Shown here in pieces: positions 43,099-52,255 of a DNA stretch of 64,000 nucleotides. Origin of the DNA: JAIBJN01 sp963825255 (lineage in GTDB: Bacteria; Actinomycetota; Thermoleophilia; Gaiellales; Gaiellaceae); contig CAWGSF010000009.1 of the NCBI GenBank assembly GCA_963825255.1, positions 1,128,650-1,192,649 on the forward strand, in the 5' to 3' direction. The notes below the pieces were generated by a model. That model was not told the origin of the DNA and searched no databases. It saw nothing but the letters and a program-made list of their open reading frames with translations. Each line of letters begins with the position of its first letter. Within the stretch, counting starts at the first letter, position 1. The position numbers and the translations under genes are program-made.

Positions 43099-44652
43099 GT
43101 GGAACACCATGGCTCCGAAAGCTACTTCGTCATCGGAGAGGGGCTCCTCAGCGAGAGTGTCGGCGGCCGGGAACGGTCCCTCGCGGCCGCGGTCGAGACC
43201 GCGGTGCCGGCGTTTCGCTTCTCGCGCATGGGCCCGAGCGGGATCAACAAACAGCTCAGCGACGCGATCCGGAAGAAGCTCGCCGTCGCGATGACCGCGA
43301 GCGGCGGCGGGAACCCGGGGCCGATCCCGGCCGGGTTCACGTACCTCGGCCAGTTCATCGACCACGACCTGACGTTCGACAAGACGACGGTCATGCTCGG
43401 CCAGAACGTCTCCGCGACGCAGCTCCTCCAGGGGCGCTCGCCGAGCCTCGACCTCGACTCGCTCTACGGGGCGGGGCCGACCGATCCCGAGTCGGCGAAG
43501 TTCTACGAGTCGGACGGCATCCACCTGAAGACGGGGAAGACGGTCGCCGAGGTGCATCGGCGTGAAGCAGGGCTTCGACCTCCTGCGCGGCGCGGGGACG
43601 ACGGCGGCGGCCAAGCGCAAGGCGATCATCCCGGACCCGAGGAACGACGAGAACCTCGCGGTCGCCCAGACGCACCTGGCGATGATCCGCTTCCACAACC
43701 GGGTCGTCGACACGCTCCCCTCGTCGGTCCCGGTCGGCATGCGCTTCGCGACGGCGCGCGAGATCGTCACGAAGCACTACCAGTGGATGATCCGGACCGA
43801 CTACCTCCCGCGCGTCTGCGCGGCCGGCGTCGTCTCGAACGTCTTCACCAGCGGCAGGAAGGCCTTCGAGGTCGGGGTGACCCCGACGGACGTCCCCACG
43901 ATGCCGATCGAGTTCTCGGTGGCCGCCTTCAGGCTCGGGCACTCGATGATCCGGCGCGCCTACAACTGGAACAAGGTCTTCGACGACGGCTTCGGCACCC
44001 TCGACTTCCTGTTCACGTTCTCGGCGGGGAGCGGCAACCTCGGGAACCTGCCGCGCCTGCCGAGCAGCTGGATCGCCGATTTCCGGCGCCTGTACGACTT
44101 CGGCGAGGCGCCCGGCAAGCCGGCGCTCGTGGTCCCGGCTGCCAAGTTCAACCGGGCGATGCGGATCGACACGCTGCTCGTCCCTCCGCTCCGCACCCTT
44201 CCCGGCTTCCCGGCGGACGAGGCCAACCTCGCGTTCCGCAACCTCACGAGGGCGAGGATGGTGAGACTCGCGACCGGCCAGCAGATGGTCACCTTCCTGA
44301 AGAGCAAGGGCGTCAACGTCACCAAGCTGACGAACCGCAGATCCGCGACGGCAAGAACGGCGCGAAGCTGGACACGCTCACCCAGGCACAGCGCGCCGCG
44401 GTCCTCAAGGACACGCCGCTCTGGCTCTACATCCTGCGCGAGGCCGAGTTCAACGGGGGCAAGCTCAAAGGAGTCGGCGCGCGGATCGTCGCGGAGACCT
44501 TCCACCGGGCCATGGAGGGGAGCCAGATCTCGATCGTCCGCGATCCCACCTGGACGCCGACGCTCGGTCCGAACAGCTCGACGTTCCGGATGGCCGACAT
44601 GCTGTTCTTCGCGTTCGAAGGGAAGAAGGCGCTGCTCGCGCCGCTCGGCTAG
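43099..44652 (+). CDS. Animal-type haem peroxidase (two frame changes)
   Basis: About 517 residues. The distal histidine motif QFIDHDLTFD, the preceding FTYLGQ, the RFHNRVVDTLP and TKHYQWMIRTDYLPR segments, and the proximal histidine in AFRLGHSMIRRAYNWN are hallmarks of the An_peroxidase family. Frame shifts near 43560 and 44338 are of opposite sign. Bacterial members oxidise halides or organic substrates with H2O2. No clear signal peptide at the chosen GTG start. It follows the Flp pilin by 109 bp. Confidence 0.85.
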   Translation: MEHHGSESYFVIGEGLLSESVGGRERSLAAAVETAVPAFRFSRMGPSGINKQLSDAIRKKLAVAMTASGGGNPGPIPAGFTYLGQFIDHDLTFDKTTVMLGQNVSATQLLQGRSPSLDLDSLYGAGPTDPESAKFYESDGIHLKTGKTVAEVHRREAGLRPPARRGDDGGGQAQGDHPGPEERREPRGRPDAPGDDPLPQPGRRHAPLVGPGRHALRDGARDRHEALPVDDPDRLPPARLRGRRRLERLHQRQEGLRGRGDPDGRPHDADRVLGGRLQARALDDPARLQLEQGLRRRLRHPRLPVHVLGGERQPREPAAPAEQLDRRFPAPVRLRRGARQAGARGPGCQVQPGDADRHAARPSAPHPSRLPGGRGQPRVPQPHEGEDGETRDRPADGHLPEEQGRQRHQADEPQIRDGKNGAKLDTLTQAQRAAVLKDTPLWLYILREAEFNGGKLKGVGARIVAETFHRAMEGSQISIVRDPTWTPTLGPNSSTFRMADMLFFAFEGKKALLAPLG

Positions 44653-44657
44653 CCGAG

Positions 44658-46349
44658 TCAGAGGACGGCTGGTGCGGCGTCCGGGCCGGGCGTCGACTGC
44701 TCCGGCGGGCCCATGCCCGGCAGCCCGGGCTCGTCCGCCTCCGTGAGCGCGACCACCGAAAGGCCCGCCGCCTTCCAGCCCCTGAAGCCGCCGACGAGGT
44801 CCGTCGACCGTCGGCAGCCGAGCTCGCGCAGGTTGGCCGCCGCCAGGCTCGACGAGTAGCCGTCGGCGCAGAAGAGGACGAGCCGTCGCTCCAGGCCGCC
44901 GATGTGCGGGTTCGCGTAGCCCGAGTCGGGATCGACCCGCCACTCGAGGACCGAGCGGGGGATATGGATCGACCCGGGGATGATCCCCTCCCGCCTGCGT
45001 TCGTCCTGCGAGCGGAGATCGACGAGGAGCGCACCCTCCGCCGTCGCCGCCAGGGCGGCCTCCGGCTCGAGACGGGGGGCGATGCGGCGCTGCGCAGCCG
45101 CGAGCATCTCGGCCGCCGTCCGCCGTCGGGGCACCCAGCGGGTGACGGCGACCCAGAGGCCGCTCGCCCCTGTGAGGGCGGCAACGATCGCGATGGCCGG
45201 GCCGGCGCCCAGCGCGTCCGCGGCGACGCCCGCCAGGATCGCCCCGGCGACGAAGCCGAAGTCGCGCCAGAAGCGATAGACGCCGACGAGCTGCGCCCGC
45301 TCCACGGGCTGGGCGACGTCCGAGACGGCAGCGATCAGCGTCGGGTAGACGAGCGCCGTCCCGATGCCGAGCAGGGCCGCCGCGCCGAGGGCGGGGCCGA
45401 ACGCCCCGCCCCCGGCCGCGAGGAGGGCGAGAGCGGCGGCCTGGACGAGCATGCCGAGCACGATCAGCGGCTTCCGGCCGGTGTGGTCGGAGAGCCATCC
45501 CGTGAAGAGCTGGCCCGCGCCCCAGAGCGCCGGATAGACACCGGCGACGATCCCCACCTCGGTGACGCTGGCGCCGTTCGCTGCCAGATAGAGAGGGGCC
45601 AGCCCCCAGGCGAGGGCGTCGTTCAGGTTGTTCACGAGGCCGGCCTGCGAGCAGGCGCGGAGAACGGGATCTCCGACGGTCCCGCGCGCGAACGCATCTC
45701 GGAGCCTGCCGGCGGTCGCCGTCCCGTGGGCCCGCTGCTCCTCCCGCACGTGATGGCCTGTGTCGCGAACGAGAAAGAACGAGACGAGCGTCCCGGTGGC
45801 GGCGATGAGCGCCGCGCCGACCCAGACGACCGTCCTCGGCGCGAACGTCGCTGCGAGGGCGCCGGTGGCGAAGGCGGTGATCGCCACGCCGAGGTAGCCG
45901 GCCGACTCGTTGAGGCCCAGTGCGAGCCCCCGGCGGACCGGGCCGACGAGGTCGATCTTCATGACGACCGTCATCGACCACGCGAACCCCTGGTTCAGCC
46001 CGAGGAAGAGGTTGGCGGCGACGATGACCCACCAGGAGGGCGCGAACGCGATCAGGAGCGGAACCGGGAGCGCGAGCAGCCAGCCGAGCACGAGGACGTG
46101 CTTCCGGCCATGGCGCTCCGCGAGGTCGCCCGCGGCGAGGTTCGCCAGCGCCTTGGCGACGCCGAAGGCGACGATGAACGTGAGGATGGCGCTGGTCGAC
46201 GTGAGCCCGAAGTCGTCCTCGCCGACGAGCGGCAGGACGCTCCGTTCCAGGCCGACCATGGCCCCCACGAAGGCGTTCAGGCCGACGAGCAGTGCGAACT
46301 GGCCGGCGTTCGCCCGGAGGCCCAGGCGAACGGGGGCGATGGTCGTCAC
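44658..46349 (-). CDS. MFS transporter fused to a rhodanese domain
   Basis: 563 residues. Residues 1 to about 400 form a 12-helix MFS transporter (GDLAERHGRKHVLVLGWLLA, SDHTGRKPLIVLGM between helices 2-3 and 8-9). A linker leads to a rhodanese domain (about 435-540) with LVDLRSQDERRREGIIPGSIHIPRS and the persulfide-carrying cysteine in LVLFCADGYSSSLAA. GTG 46349 overlaps the stop of the MBL-fold gene. The fusion suggests uptake or export of a sulfur compound tied to sulfane-sulfur transfer. Confidence 0.87.
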   Translation of the reverse strand: MTTIAPVRLGLRANAGQFALLVGLNAFVGAMVGLERSVLPLVGEDDFGLTSTSAILTFIVAFGVAKALANLAAGDLAERHGRKHVLVLGWLLALPVPLLIAFAPSWWVIVAANLFLGLNQGFAWSMTVVMKIDLVGPVRRGLALGLNESAGYLGVAITAFATGALAATFAPRTVVWVGAALIAATGTLVSFFLVRDTGHHVREEQRAHGTATAGRLRDAFARGTVGDPVLRACSQAGLVNNLNDALAWGLAPLYLAANGASVTEVGIVAGVYPALWGAGQLFTGWLSDHTGRKPLIVLGMLVQAAALALLAAGGGAFGPALGAAALLGIGTALVYPTLIAAVSDVAQPVERAQLVGVYRFWRDFGFVAGAILAGVAADALGAGPAIAIVAALTGASGLWVAVTRWVPRRRTAAEMLAAAQRRIAPRLEPEAALAATAEGALLVDLRSQDERRREGIIPGSIHIPRSVLEWRVDPDSGYANPHIGGLERRLVLFCADGYSSSLAAANLRELGCRRSTDLVGGFRGWKAAGLSVVALTEADEPGLPGMGPPEQSTPGPDAAPAVL

Positions 46350-47101
46350 CGGTGGGTCGGTGAGAGACCGCGCCGGTTCGCCGCGACGATCGCCGCCTGA
46401 TCGGCGGGAGGCGCGGGCACGTCCACGAGCAGGGCGCGCGCGAAGCTCGCCTCGTCCCCGAACGCGAGCGCGCGGTTGTGGCGGCGCTCGAAGCCGATCG
46501 AGGAGAAGGGGTTCGACGAGAGGCCCCGGCCGCAGACCGAGCCACCGTAGTGGCTCGGATACACGAGGACCTGGTCGGGGAGCTCGAGGAGGCGCGCGAT
46601 CGAGTGGAAGAGCTCTCGGGCGAGGGGCTCGGGCTTGCCGCGAGCATGCAGGTCCGGCCGGCCGACGTCGCCGACGAGGAGCGAGTCGCCTGTGAAGACG
46701 AGCCACGGTTCCTCGGTATCGCGGCGCCGGTCGGCGACCACGTACGCGTGGTGGAACGGCGCGTGCCCGGGTGTGGCGAGCGCGCGAACGATCGTGTTGC
46801 CGAGCTCGACCGTCTCCCCGTCCGCGAGAGCGCTGTGTGGGAATTCCACCTCGGCTCCCGCCGGGAAGTAGCCGACGGCTCCGGTCGCCTCGACGAGCGC
46901 GGGCAGCCCGGAGACGTGGTCGGCCTGGACGTGTGTCTCGAAGACCGCGGCGATCGGAGCGCCGGCTCGCTCAGCCGCCCCGAGGTAGCTGTCGACGAGC
47001 TCCACGTGTGGGTCGACGACGGCGAGCCGCGAGTGGGAGAGGCAGCCGAAGAGGTAGCTCGCGCACGCGGTCTCCTCGTACAGGAACGGGCGCAGGATCA
47101 T
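46346..47101 (-). CDS. MBL-fold hydrolase, persulfide-dioxygenase-like
   Basis: 251 residues. The metal motif is THVQADHVSG, where the second histidine of HxHxDH is glutamine. TPGHAPFHHAYVV, FTGDSLLVGDVGRPDL and VYPSHYGGSVCGRG supply the remaining ligands and the ETHE1-like GDxLxxGDxGRPD motif. The HVQADH form is, to my recollection, a common subgroup. It would oxidise glutathione or low-molecular-weight persulfides. It is coupled to the MFS-rhodanese gene (GTGA) and divergent from a LysR regulator. Confidence 0.87.
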   Translation of the reverse strand: MILRPFLYEETACASYLFGCLSHSRLAVVDPHVELVDSYLGAAERAGAPIAAVFETHVQADHVSGLPALVEATGAVGYFPAGAEVEFPHSALADGETVELGNTIVRALATPGHAPFHHAYVVADRRRDTEEPWLVFTGDSLLVGDVGRPDLHARGKPEPLARELFHSIARLLELPDQVLVYPSHYGGSVCGRGLSSNPFSSIGFERRHNRALAFGDEASFARALLVDVPAPPADQAAIVAANRRGLSPTHR

Positions 47102-47149
47102 TGCTCGAGGACACGCTACGGGGTACTCTGGGCATCGCGCTAGGCGAAA

Positions 47150-48118
47150 GTGCCGATGGCAAGTATCGCTCCGACCGATAGCACGCTCTCGCTCCTGTGG
47201 GACTCCACGCGCCTCCGGCTGCTCGTCGAGCTGGAGCGAAACGGGAGCGTCTCGGCTGCGGCCCGTGCGGTCGGGATCGGCCAGCCGAGCGCCAGCGAGC
47301 ATCTTCGCCTGCTCGAGGCAGCCGGCGGGCAGCGCCTCGTCGAGCGCAACGGCCGCGGGAGCCGGCTCACCGAGGCCGGGAGGATCCTCGCCTCCCACGC
47401 GAGCCAGGCGCTCGCGACGCTCGCCGCCGGCGAGGAGGAGCTTCGCGCGCTCGCCGGGCTCGAGTCGGGGACGATCCATATCGGCGCCTCGACGACGCCC
47501 GGCGTCTACCTGCTGCCGGACACGCTCGGGTGCTTCCGGCGGGACCACCCCAACGTCCTCGTCGAGGTCGAGATCGCCTCGACCGGAGAGATCGTCGACC
47601 GGCTCGTCGCGGGTCGGCTCCAGCTCGCCCTCGTCGGTGAGACGGCGGTGGACGACCGTGTCGCCCTCGAGCCGTTCCTCTCCGACGAGATCGTCGGCAT
47701 CGCCAAGCCCGGGCTGCTGCGAACCCGCAACGGGAAAGTGAAGCCGGAGGACCTTTCCGCCGAGACGCTTCTAGTCCGCGAGGCAAGCTCGAGCACGCGC
47801 CAGGTCACCGACCGCGCACTTCGCTCCGCCGGCGTCGAGCCCGCCAGGCTCTGGGAGCTCGACTCGAGCGAGGCGATCAAGCGCGCCGCCCGCGAGGGGT
47901 TGGGGGTCGCGTTCCTCTCCCGCTTCGCCGTCGCCGAGGAGGTCGGGCGGCGCGAGCTCGAGAGCTTCCGGCTCGCCGGCCGGCCCCGGATCGAGCGCGG
48001 CCTCTGCGTTGCCGGGCTTGCCCGCCGGCCGTTGGGCCCGAGCGAGCGTGGGTTCGTCGCGACGCTCCGCCGGTGCTGCGGCAAGAACGCGGAGTACGCC
48101 TCGTCCTGCGTCGCCTAG
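47150..48118 (+). CDS. LysR-family transcriptional regulator
   Basis: About 322 residues. The N-terminal winged helix (LRLLVELERNGSVSAAARAVGIGQPSASEHLRLLE) is followed by a periplasmic-binding-type effector domain (GTIHIGASTTPGVYLLP, VEVEIASTGEIVDRLVAGRLQLALVGE). An ATG at 47156 is an alternative start. It is divergent from the MBL gene with 48 bp between starts, so it most likely controls the persulfide/rhodanese pair. Confidence 0.9.
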   Translation: MPMASIAPTDSTLSLLWDSTRLRLLVELERNGSVSAAARAVGIGQPSASEHLRLLEAAGGQRLVERNGRGSRLTEAGRILASHASQALATLAAGEEELRALAGLESGTIHIGASTTPGVYLLPDTLGCFRRDHPNVLVEVEIASTGEIVDRLVAGRLQLALVGETAVDDRVALEPFLSDEIVGIAKPGLLRTRNGKVKPEDLSAETLLVREASSSTRQVTDRALRSAGVEPARLWELDSSEAIKRAAREGLGVAFLSRFAVAEEVGRRELESFRLAGRPRIERGLCVAGLARRPLGPSERGFVATLRRCCGKNAEYASSCVA

Positions 48119-48169
48119 CGCCGGGCTCGGTGGGAAGACGGTACGCCCTATCGCCGTCCAGTAGGTGCC

Positions 48170-49198
48170 GTGACGTCCTACGCCGATTCGCAGCCGCTGA
48201 CCATCCTCGGTCGACTCGGGCCGTTCTCTCGAGGCCGGCGCGCGGGGCGGACGACCGAGGCATCCGCGGAGAGCCTCGGACTCAGCGAGCTCCTCTCGCC
48301 GCAGCAGTGGACGCGGAAGTCCTCGAACCCGGAGCTTCGCAAGGTGCTGGGCGTGCTTCAGGACGAGATCGGGGAGACGCGAAGCCTCCTCGCCCAGGGC
48401 CGGAGCCGCGCCGCGTCGACGACCGGGGCGCACATCGAGGATCTCCTCCGTCAGGGTGTCGACGCGCTGAACGTCGATTCGGCATGGGAGCTCGTCGGAG
48501 CGTTGAAGCGGGCGAACCTTCGCCTCGGCGATCGAGGCTACATCGCCGCTCGCCTGGACTACGAGGGGAGCCGGAACCGCGCGAAGGGTCGCTGGCACTC
48601 CTGGGGCGACCACTTCTCGACGAAGGAGCTCGAGACGCTCCGGAAGGCCTACCGCGAGGGCACTCCGAGTCGCCACGCCCGGTCGCTGGCCGTGGACCGA
48701 CTCACGCTTCTGTACCTCATGCGAGCCGAGGCGGGCCGCGATCGTCGCGCGAAGGCGGCGCTCAAGTGCATGTACCTGCAGCGGCTGGCCTTCGTCCTCG
48801 TGGCGCTCCTCGTCCTGCTGGCCACCACGATCTCGCTCACCGCCGGCGACGCGAGGACTCCCGTCCTCCTCGCCGCATGCGCCGGCGCGCTCGGGAGCAC
48901 GCTGAGCGGAATCCTCGCCGTGCGAGACCAGCTCGGCCGTCTCGACGAGCTCCGGGGGTTCGCCCCCGCCATGAGGGTCCAGCCCCTCGTTGGCGCCTGC
49001 GCGGGCCTCTTCGTCCTGCTCGCCCTCCAGAGCGATGTCGTCTCGCTCGGGCCGACGACCGCGGAGAGCTGGTCGACCCAGGTGCTCCTCGCTTTCGTGG
49101 CGGGCTTCTCGGAGCCGTTCTTCCTCGGTCTCGTGAAGCGCGTGGCCGTCCTGTCGGAGCGGGCACCGGCGGATGCCGCGACCGGCGGCTCCCGCTAA
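48170..49198 (+). CDS. Uncharacterised membrane protein
   Basis: 342 residues. The first 200 are soluble and mostly helical (PELRKVLGVLQDEIGETRSLL, AWELVGALKRANLRLGDRGYIAARLDYE). The last 130 hold three to four helices (RLAFVLVALLVLLATTISL, VLLAACAGALGSTLSGIL, VGACAGLFVLLALQ, VLLAFVAGFSEPFFLGLV). The C-terminal GALGSTLSGI and GFSEPFFLG motifs recur in membrane proteins near ATPase-type defence or signalling genes, but none is seen here. Function unknown. Confidence 0.75.
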   Translation: MTSYADSQPLTILGRLGPFSRGRRAGRTTEASAESLGLSELLSPQQWTRKSSNPELRKVLGVLQDEIGETRSLLAQGRSRAASTTGAHIEDLLRQGVDALNVDSAWELVGALKRANLRLGDRGYIAARLDYEGSRNRAKGRWHSWGDHFSTKELETLRKAYREGTPSRHARSLAVDRLTLLYLMRAEAGRDRRAKAALKCMYLQRLAFVLVALLVLLATTISLTAGDARTPVLLAACAGALGSTLSGILAVRDQLGRLDELRGFAPAMRVQPLVGACAGLFVLLALQSDVVSLGPTTAESWSTQVLLAFVAGFSEPFFLGLVKRVAVLSERAPADAATGGSR

Positions 49199-49215
49199 GA
49201 GGTCGCTCTGCTCGG

Positions 49216-50226
49216 CTAGCGAGGCTCCTTGCGGGCGCGGCTCGGCGCGACGCGCGGCGGCTCGTCCGGCTGCTTCGGGTAGACGGGCGGCCACGGGGCG
49301 TCCATGAGGCCCGCGGTCCGGTCGCGCTCGTGCAGGGCGAGGAGCGGTTCGAGTGACTGCGGGCGCTCGTTCATCGCCTCCCACGGATCGCCCTGCGCCG
49401 CGAGGCGCTCCGGGACGCTCGCGATCGTCAGCTCGTCGGGGTGGACGATGTCGACCTCGGCCCAGCTGAGGGGCGCCGAGACCTGCGCGCCGGGACGGGC
49501 GCGCACCGACCAGGCGCCGAAGACGGTCTTGTGCGGCGCGTTCTGGTTGTAGTCGACGAAGATGCGCCGGCCGCGCTCCTCCTTCCACCAGGCGGCGGTG
49601 ATCAGGTCTGGGTTGCGGCGTTCGAGCTCGCGGGCGGCCGCGACCGCCGCGCGCCGGACGTCGTAGGAGTCCCAGCGGGGCTCGAGCCGGACGTAGACGT
49701 GCACGCCGCGGTTCCCGGTCGTCTTCGGGAAGCCGACGATGCCGAGCTCGTCGAGCAGGCCGCGCACCTCCCGCGCCGCGGCGCGCGCTTCCTCGAAGCC
49801 GACACCGGGTTGGGGGTCGAGGTCGAGCCGTAGCTCGTCGGTGACCTCGGGCCGCCCGGCGAGCGAGGGCCAGACGTGGAAGCCGAGGCACGCCAGGTTG
49901 ACGGCCCAGGCCACGTGCGCCATGTCGGCGAGCACGAGCGCCCGGGCGGTCGTCCCGTTCGGCGTCTCGACGATCGTCGTCTCGAGCCACTCGGGCGCGC
50001 CCTCGGGCACGCGCTTCTGGAAGAACGACTTGCCCTCCGCGCCGCTGGGGAAGCGCTGCATGAGCGTCGGGCGACCGCCCGAGGCGCGCAGGAACGGCTC
50101 CTCGACCGCGAGGTAGTAGCGCACGAGGTCGAGCTTCGTCTCCCCGCGCTCGCCGAAGAAGACCTTGTCCGGGCTCGTGATCGTGATCGGGCGCCCGGCG
50201 ATGTCGAGCACCTGCTCGTCCGCCAC
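49216..50226 (-). CDS. LigD-type DNA polymerase/primase domain protein
   Basis: 336 residues equal to the polymerase (archaeo-eukaryotic primase) domain of bacterial NHEJ ligase LigD. Motifs: TSPDKVFFGERGETKLDLVRYY, ALVLADMAHVAWAVNLACLGFHVWPS, the catalytic aspartates in ELRLDLDPQPG, TTGNRGVHVYVRLEPR and IFVDYNQNAPHKT. The C-terminal tail carries WPPVYPKQPDEPP. It fills gaps with nucleotides during end joining. Ligase domain and ku are absent from the window. Confidence 0.92.
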   Translation of the reverse strand: MADEQVLDIAGRPITITSPDKVFFGERGETKLDLVRYYLAVEEPFLRASGGRPTLMQRFPSGAEGKSFFQKRVPEGAPEWLETTIVETPNGTTARALVLADMAHVAWAVNLACLGFHVWPSLAGRPEVTDELRLDLDPQPGVGFEEARAAAREVRGLLDELGIVGFPKTTGNRGVHVYVRLEPRWDSYDVRRAAVAAARELERRNPDLITAAWWKEERGRRIFVDYNQNAPHKTVFGAWSVRARPGAQVSAPLSWAEVDIVHPDELTIASVPERLAAQGDPWEAMNERPQSLEPLLALHERDRTAGLMDAPWPPVYPKQPDEPPRVAPSRARKEPR

Positions 50227-50244
50227 GTGGGCGAACGGTAGCCG

Positions 50245-51764
50245 CTAGAAGTTGCGGTCGTTCCCGCCCGACTCGTTCACCGCGGTCGTGGAGCAGGCGT
50301 TGGCGGCGCGGTCGGTCGCGGTGGTCGGACGGGGTCCAGGTCATCTGCGACGCGGCCGCGCGCGTCGTCGCGCCGGACGGGGTCGCGAGCGTGATCGTGA
50401 TCGCCGCACCGCTCTGCGTCATCGTCGAGCCCGTGAAGTTGACCGATGCGGTCACGTACCCGGTGCCGCCGAGGTTGACGCTGCCGAGCGGGAGCTGCGT
50501 CGTGTTGGCAGCGTCCCAGATCTGGACGCTGTCGTTGCCGGCGCCGCCGTCGATCAGGCGCAGGGTCACGGACGTCCCGGTCCCGGTCCAGCCGCTCTGG
50601 ATCGAGTTGGGGTCCATGGTCTCGCTGTAGGTGAGGGTGATCGTGTCGCCGGTGTCGGCCTTGCCCGGTCTGGCCTACCGCCGACGTTCGTCGTCTGGAC
50701 GTTCGAGGCGGACGGCGCGGTGTTGTCGACCGTGACGGAGAAGCCGCTCTGCGTCCCGCTGTTGCCGGCGGCGTCGGCCGCGGTGATCGAGAACGCCTTG
50801 GCGCCGGCCGGACAGGGTGGCGTTGGCCGTGAGCTGGGCGCTGCGGTAGTTGTAGGTGACGCCGCCGACGACGAAAGAGCCGGAGGAAAGGGCCGCGGCG
50901 GTCTGGCCGGTCGTGACCGTGCTGACGTTGGCGGTGACCGTGGCGACGCCGCTGCCGCCGTCGGTGACGTTCGCGTAGACGTAGTACGTGCCGCCCTGCT
51001 TGACGAAGCCGGCGGTGCCGCCCTGGGTCTTGGCGATCGCGGCGGCGGTGACCGTGGGAGCCACCGAGTCGACGAGGATCGACGCGCTCGCGGTCGAGCC
51101 GCCGCTTCCCACCGCGTAGACCGTGTGGGAGCCGTTGGAGGTGCCGGCCGGGATCGTCACGGTGATGTTCGCGCTGCCGCTGCTCCCGATCGGGGTCGGC
51201 ACGCTGGAGCCGGAGAGGACGGTGCCGCTCGTCGGGTTGTCGAGCCGGAACGTGATCGTCTCGCCGGGGAGGTAGCTCGCGACCGCTCCGGAGAGCGTCC
51301 TCGGGAGGGACGCTGATCGTCGTCGAGGACGAGAAGGTGAACGACGGCGCGTTGACCGTGGCGGTCGAGCTCTTGGCGCTCTCGCTGCCGACCCAGTTCT
51401 GCTTGACCGGGGTGACGGTGTAGCGCCAGCTTCCGGGGGCCACCGACGTCTCGGTGCAGGTGAGGCCGGTGATCGTTCCGGTGCAGCTTGCGCCGATCGT
51501 CTGCAGCGCGTCGGTCGACGCGTCGTAGCGCTTGACCGTGTAGCCGCTCACCGCCGCCCCGCCGGGGAGCGTGCTGGCCGTCCAGCTGACGGTGACGTCC
51601 CGATTGGAGACGCTGACCGTGGGCGTGTTCCCGGTCGGCATGACCTGGGCCTTCGCCGACGCGAAGCCGGAGCCGCTCGAGCTCCAGCCGGCCCAGGCGG
51701 TGCCGGGCGCCACGGCCAGCGCCACGACGGCGACGAGCGAGGCGAGGACGAGGCCGCGCCTCAT
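50245..51764 (-). CDS. Secreted fibronectin/Ig-like repeat protein (several frame changes)
   Basis: About 506 residues with signal peptide (RRGLVLASLVAVVALAVAPGTAWA). A fibronectin-type domain (PTVSVSNRDVTVSWTASTLPGGAAVSGYTVKRYD) is followed by Ig-like modules (TVTIPAGTSNGSHTVYAV, SILVDSVAPTVTAAA, TLTYSETMDPNSIQSGWTG). Frame breaks occur near 51300, 51215, 50810, 50670 and 50335, each about one base. No anchor is seen. Its ATG overlaps the stop of the next secreted protein (ATGA), so a surface-protein operon is likely. Confidence 0.72.
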
Positions 51765-52201
51765 CCCTTCACCGCCTTGCCGGCGTACCGAAGCGGGAAG
51801 CGCGCGCCCATGCAGGCATCGGGTGCGGTGCTGCGCATGCCGATCGGAAGCTGGAGCCGGCGCTTCCGCTTGGCGGCGACTCTGCAGCGAGCCGCGAAAG
51901 TTCTTGACGACGAGGTTCGAGCGCGGGCAGTTCGGCGGCGTTCCCGACCTTGACGCGAATCGACTTCACCTTGATCGGCGAAGCTGTTCGTGTTCCTGAC
52001 CGTCAGCGTGAGGCGGGCCGTGCTGCCGGGATAGAGGCCGAGCACGTGGCCCTTGATGGTGAACGAGCCCTTGCGCGAGCTCGTCAGGACCGAGTCGTCC
52101 GCCCGGGAATGGGCGGTGGCGAGGGCGAGGGCGGCCAGCAGCGCGACCGCGAGAAGCGGTGTGCCGAGAGCACCTGCCCTGTCGATCAGAAGTCGCCGCA
52201 T
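51761..52201 (-). CDS. Small secreted protein, surface-protein operon (frame changes)
   Basis: About 145 residues. A signal peptide (LLAVALLAALALATAHSRAD) leads to a strand-rich domain (KGSFTIKGHVLGLYPGSTARLTLTVRNTNSFA). Two or three single-base shifts near 51978, 51940 and 51890 restore IKVKSIRVKVGNAANCPRSNLVVKNF and the C-terminal CMGARFPLRYAGKAVKG. The pattern of a beta-domain with a CPxxNL...motif recurs in actinobacterial secreted proteins next to repeat proteins. Function unknown. Confidence 0.65.
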   Translation of the reverse strand: MRRLLIDRAGALGTPLLAVALLAALALATAHSRADDSVLTSSRKGSFTIKGHVLGLYPGSTARLTLTVRNTNSFADQGEVDSRQGRERRRTARARTSSSRTFAARCRVAAKRKRRLQLPIGMRSTAPDACMGARFPLRYAGKAVKG

Positions 52202-52255
52202 GACCTTGACTCGAAGGGGGCGGGCTCGCCGCCCGCCCCCTCGTTCGTTCTGCCG

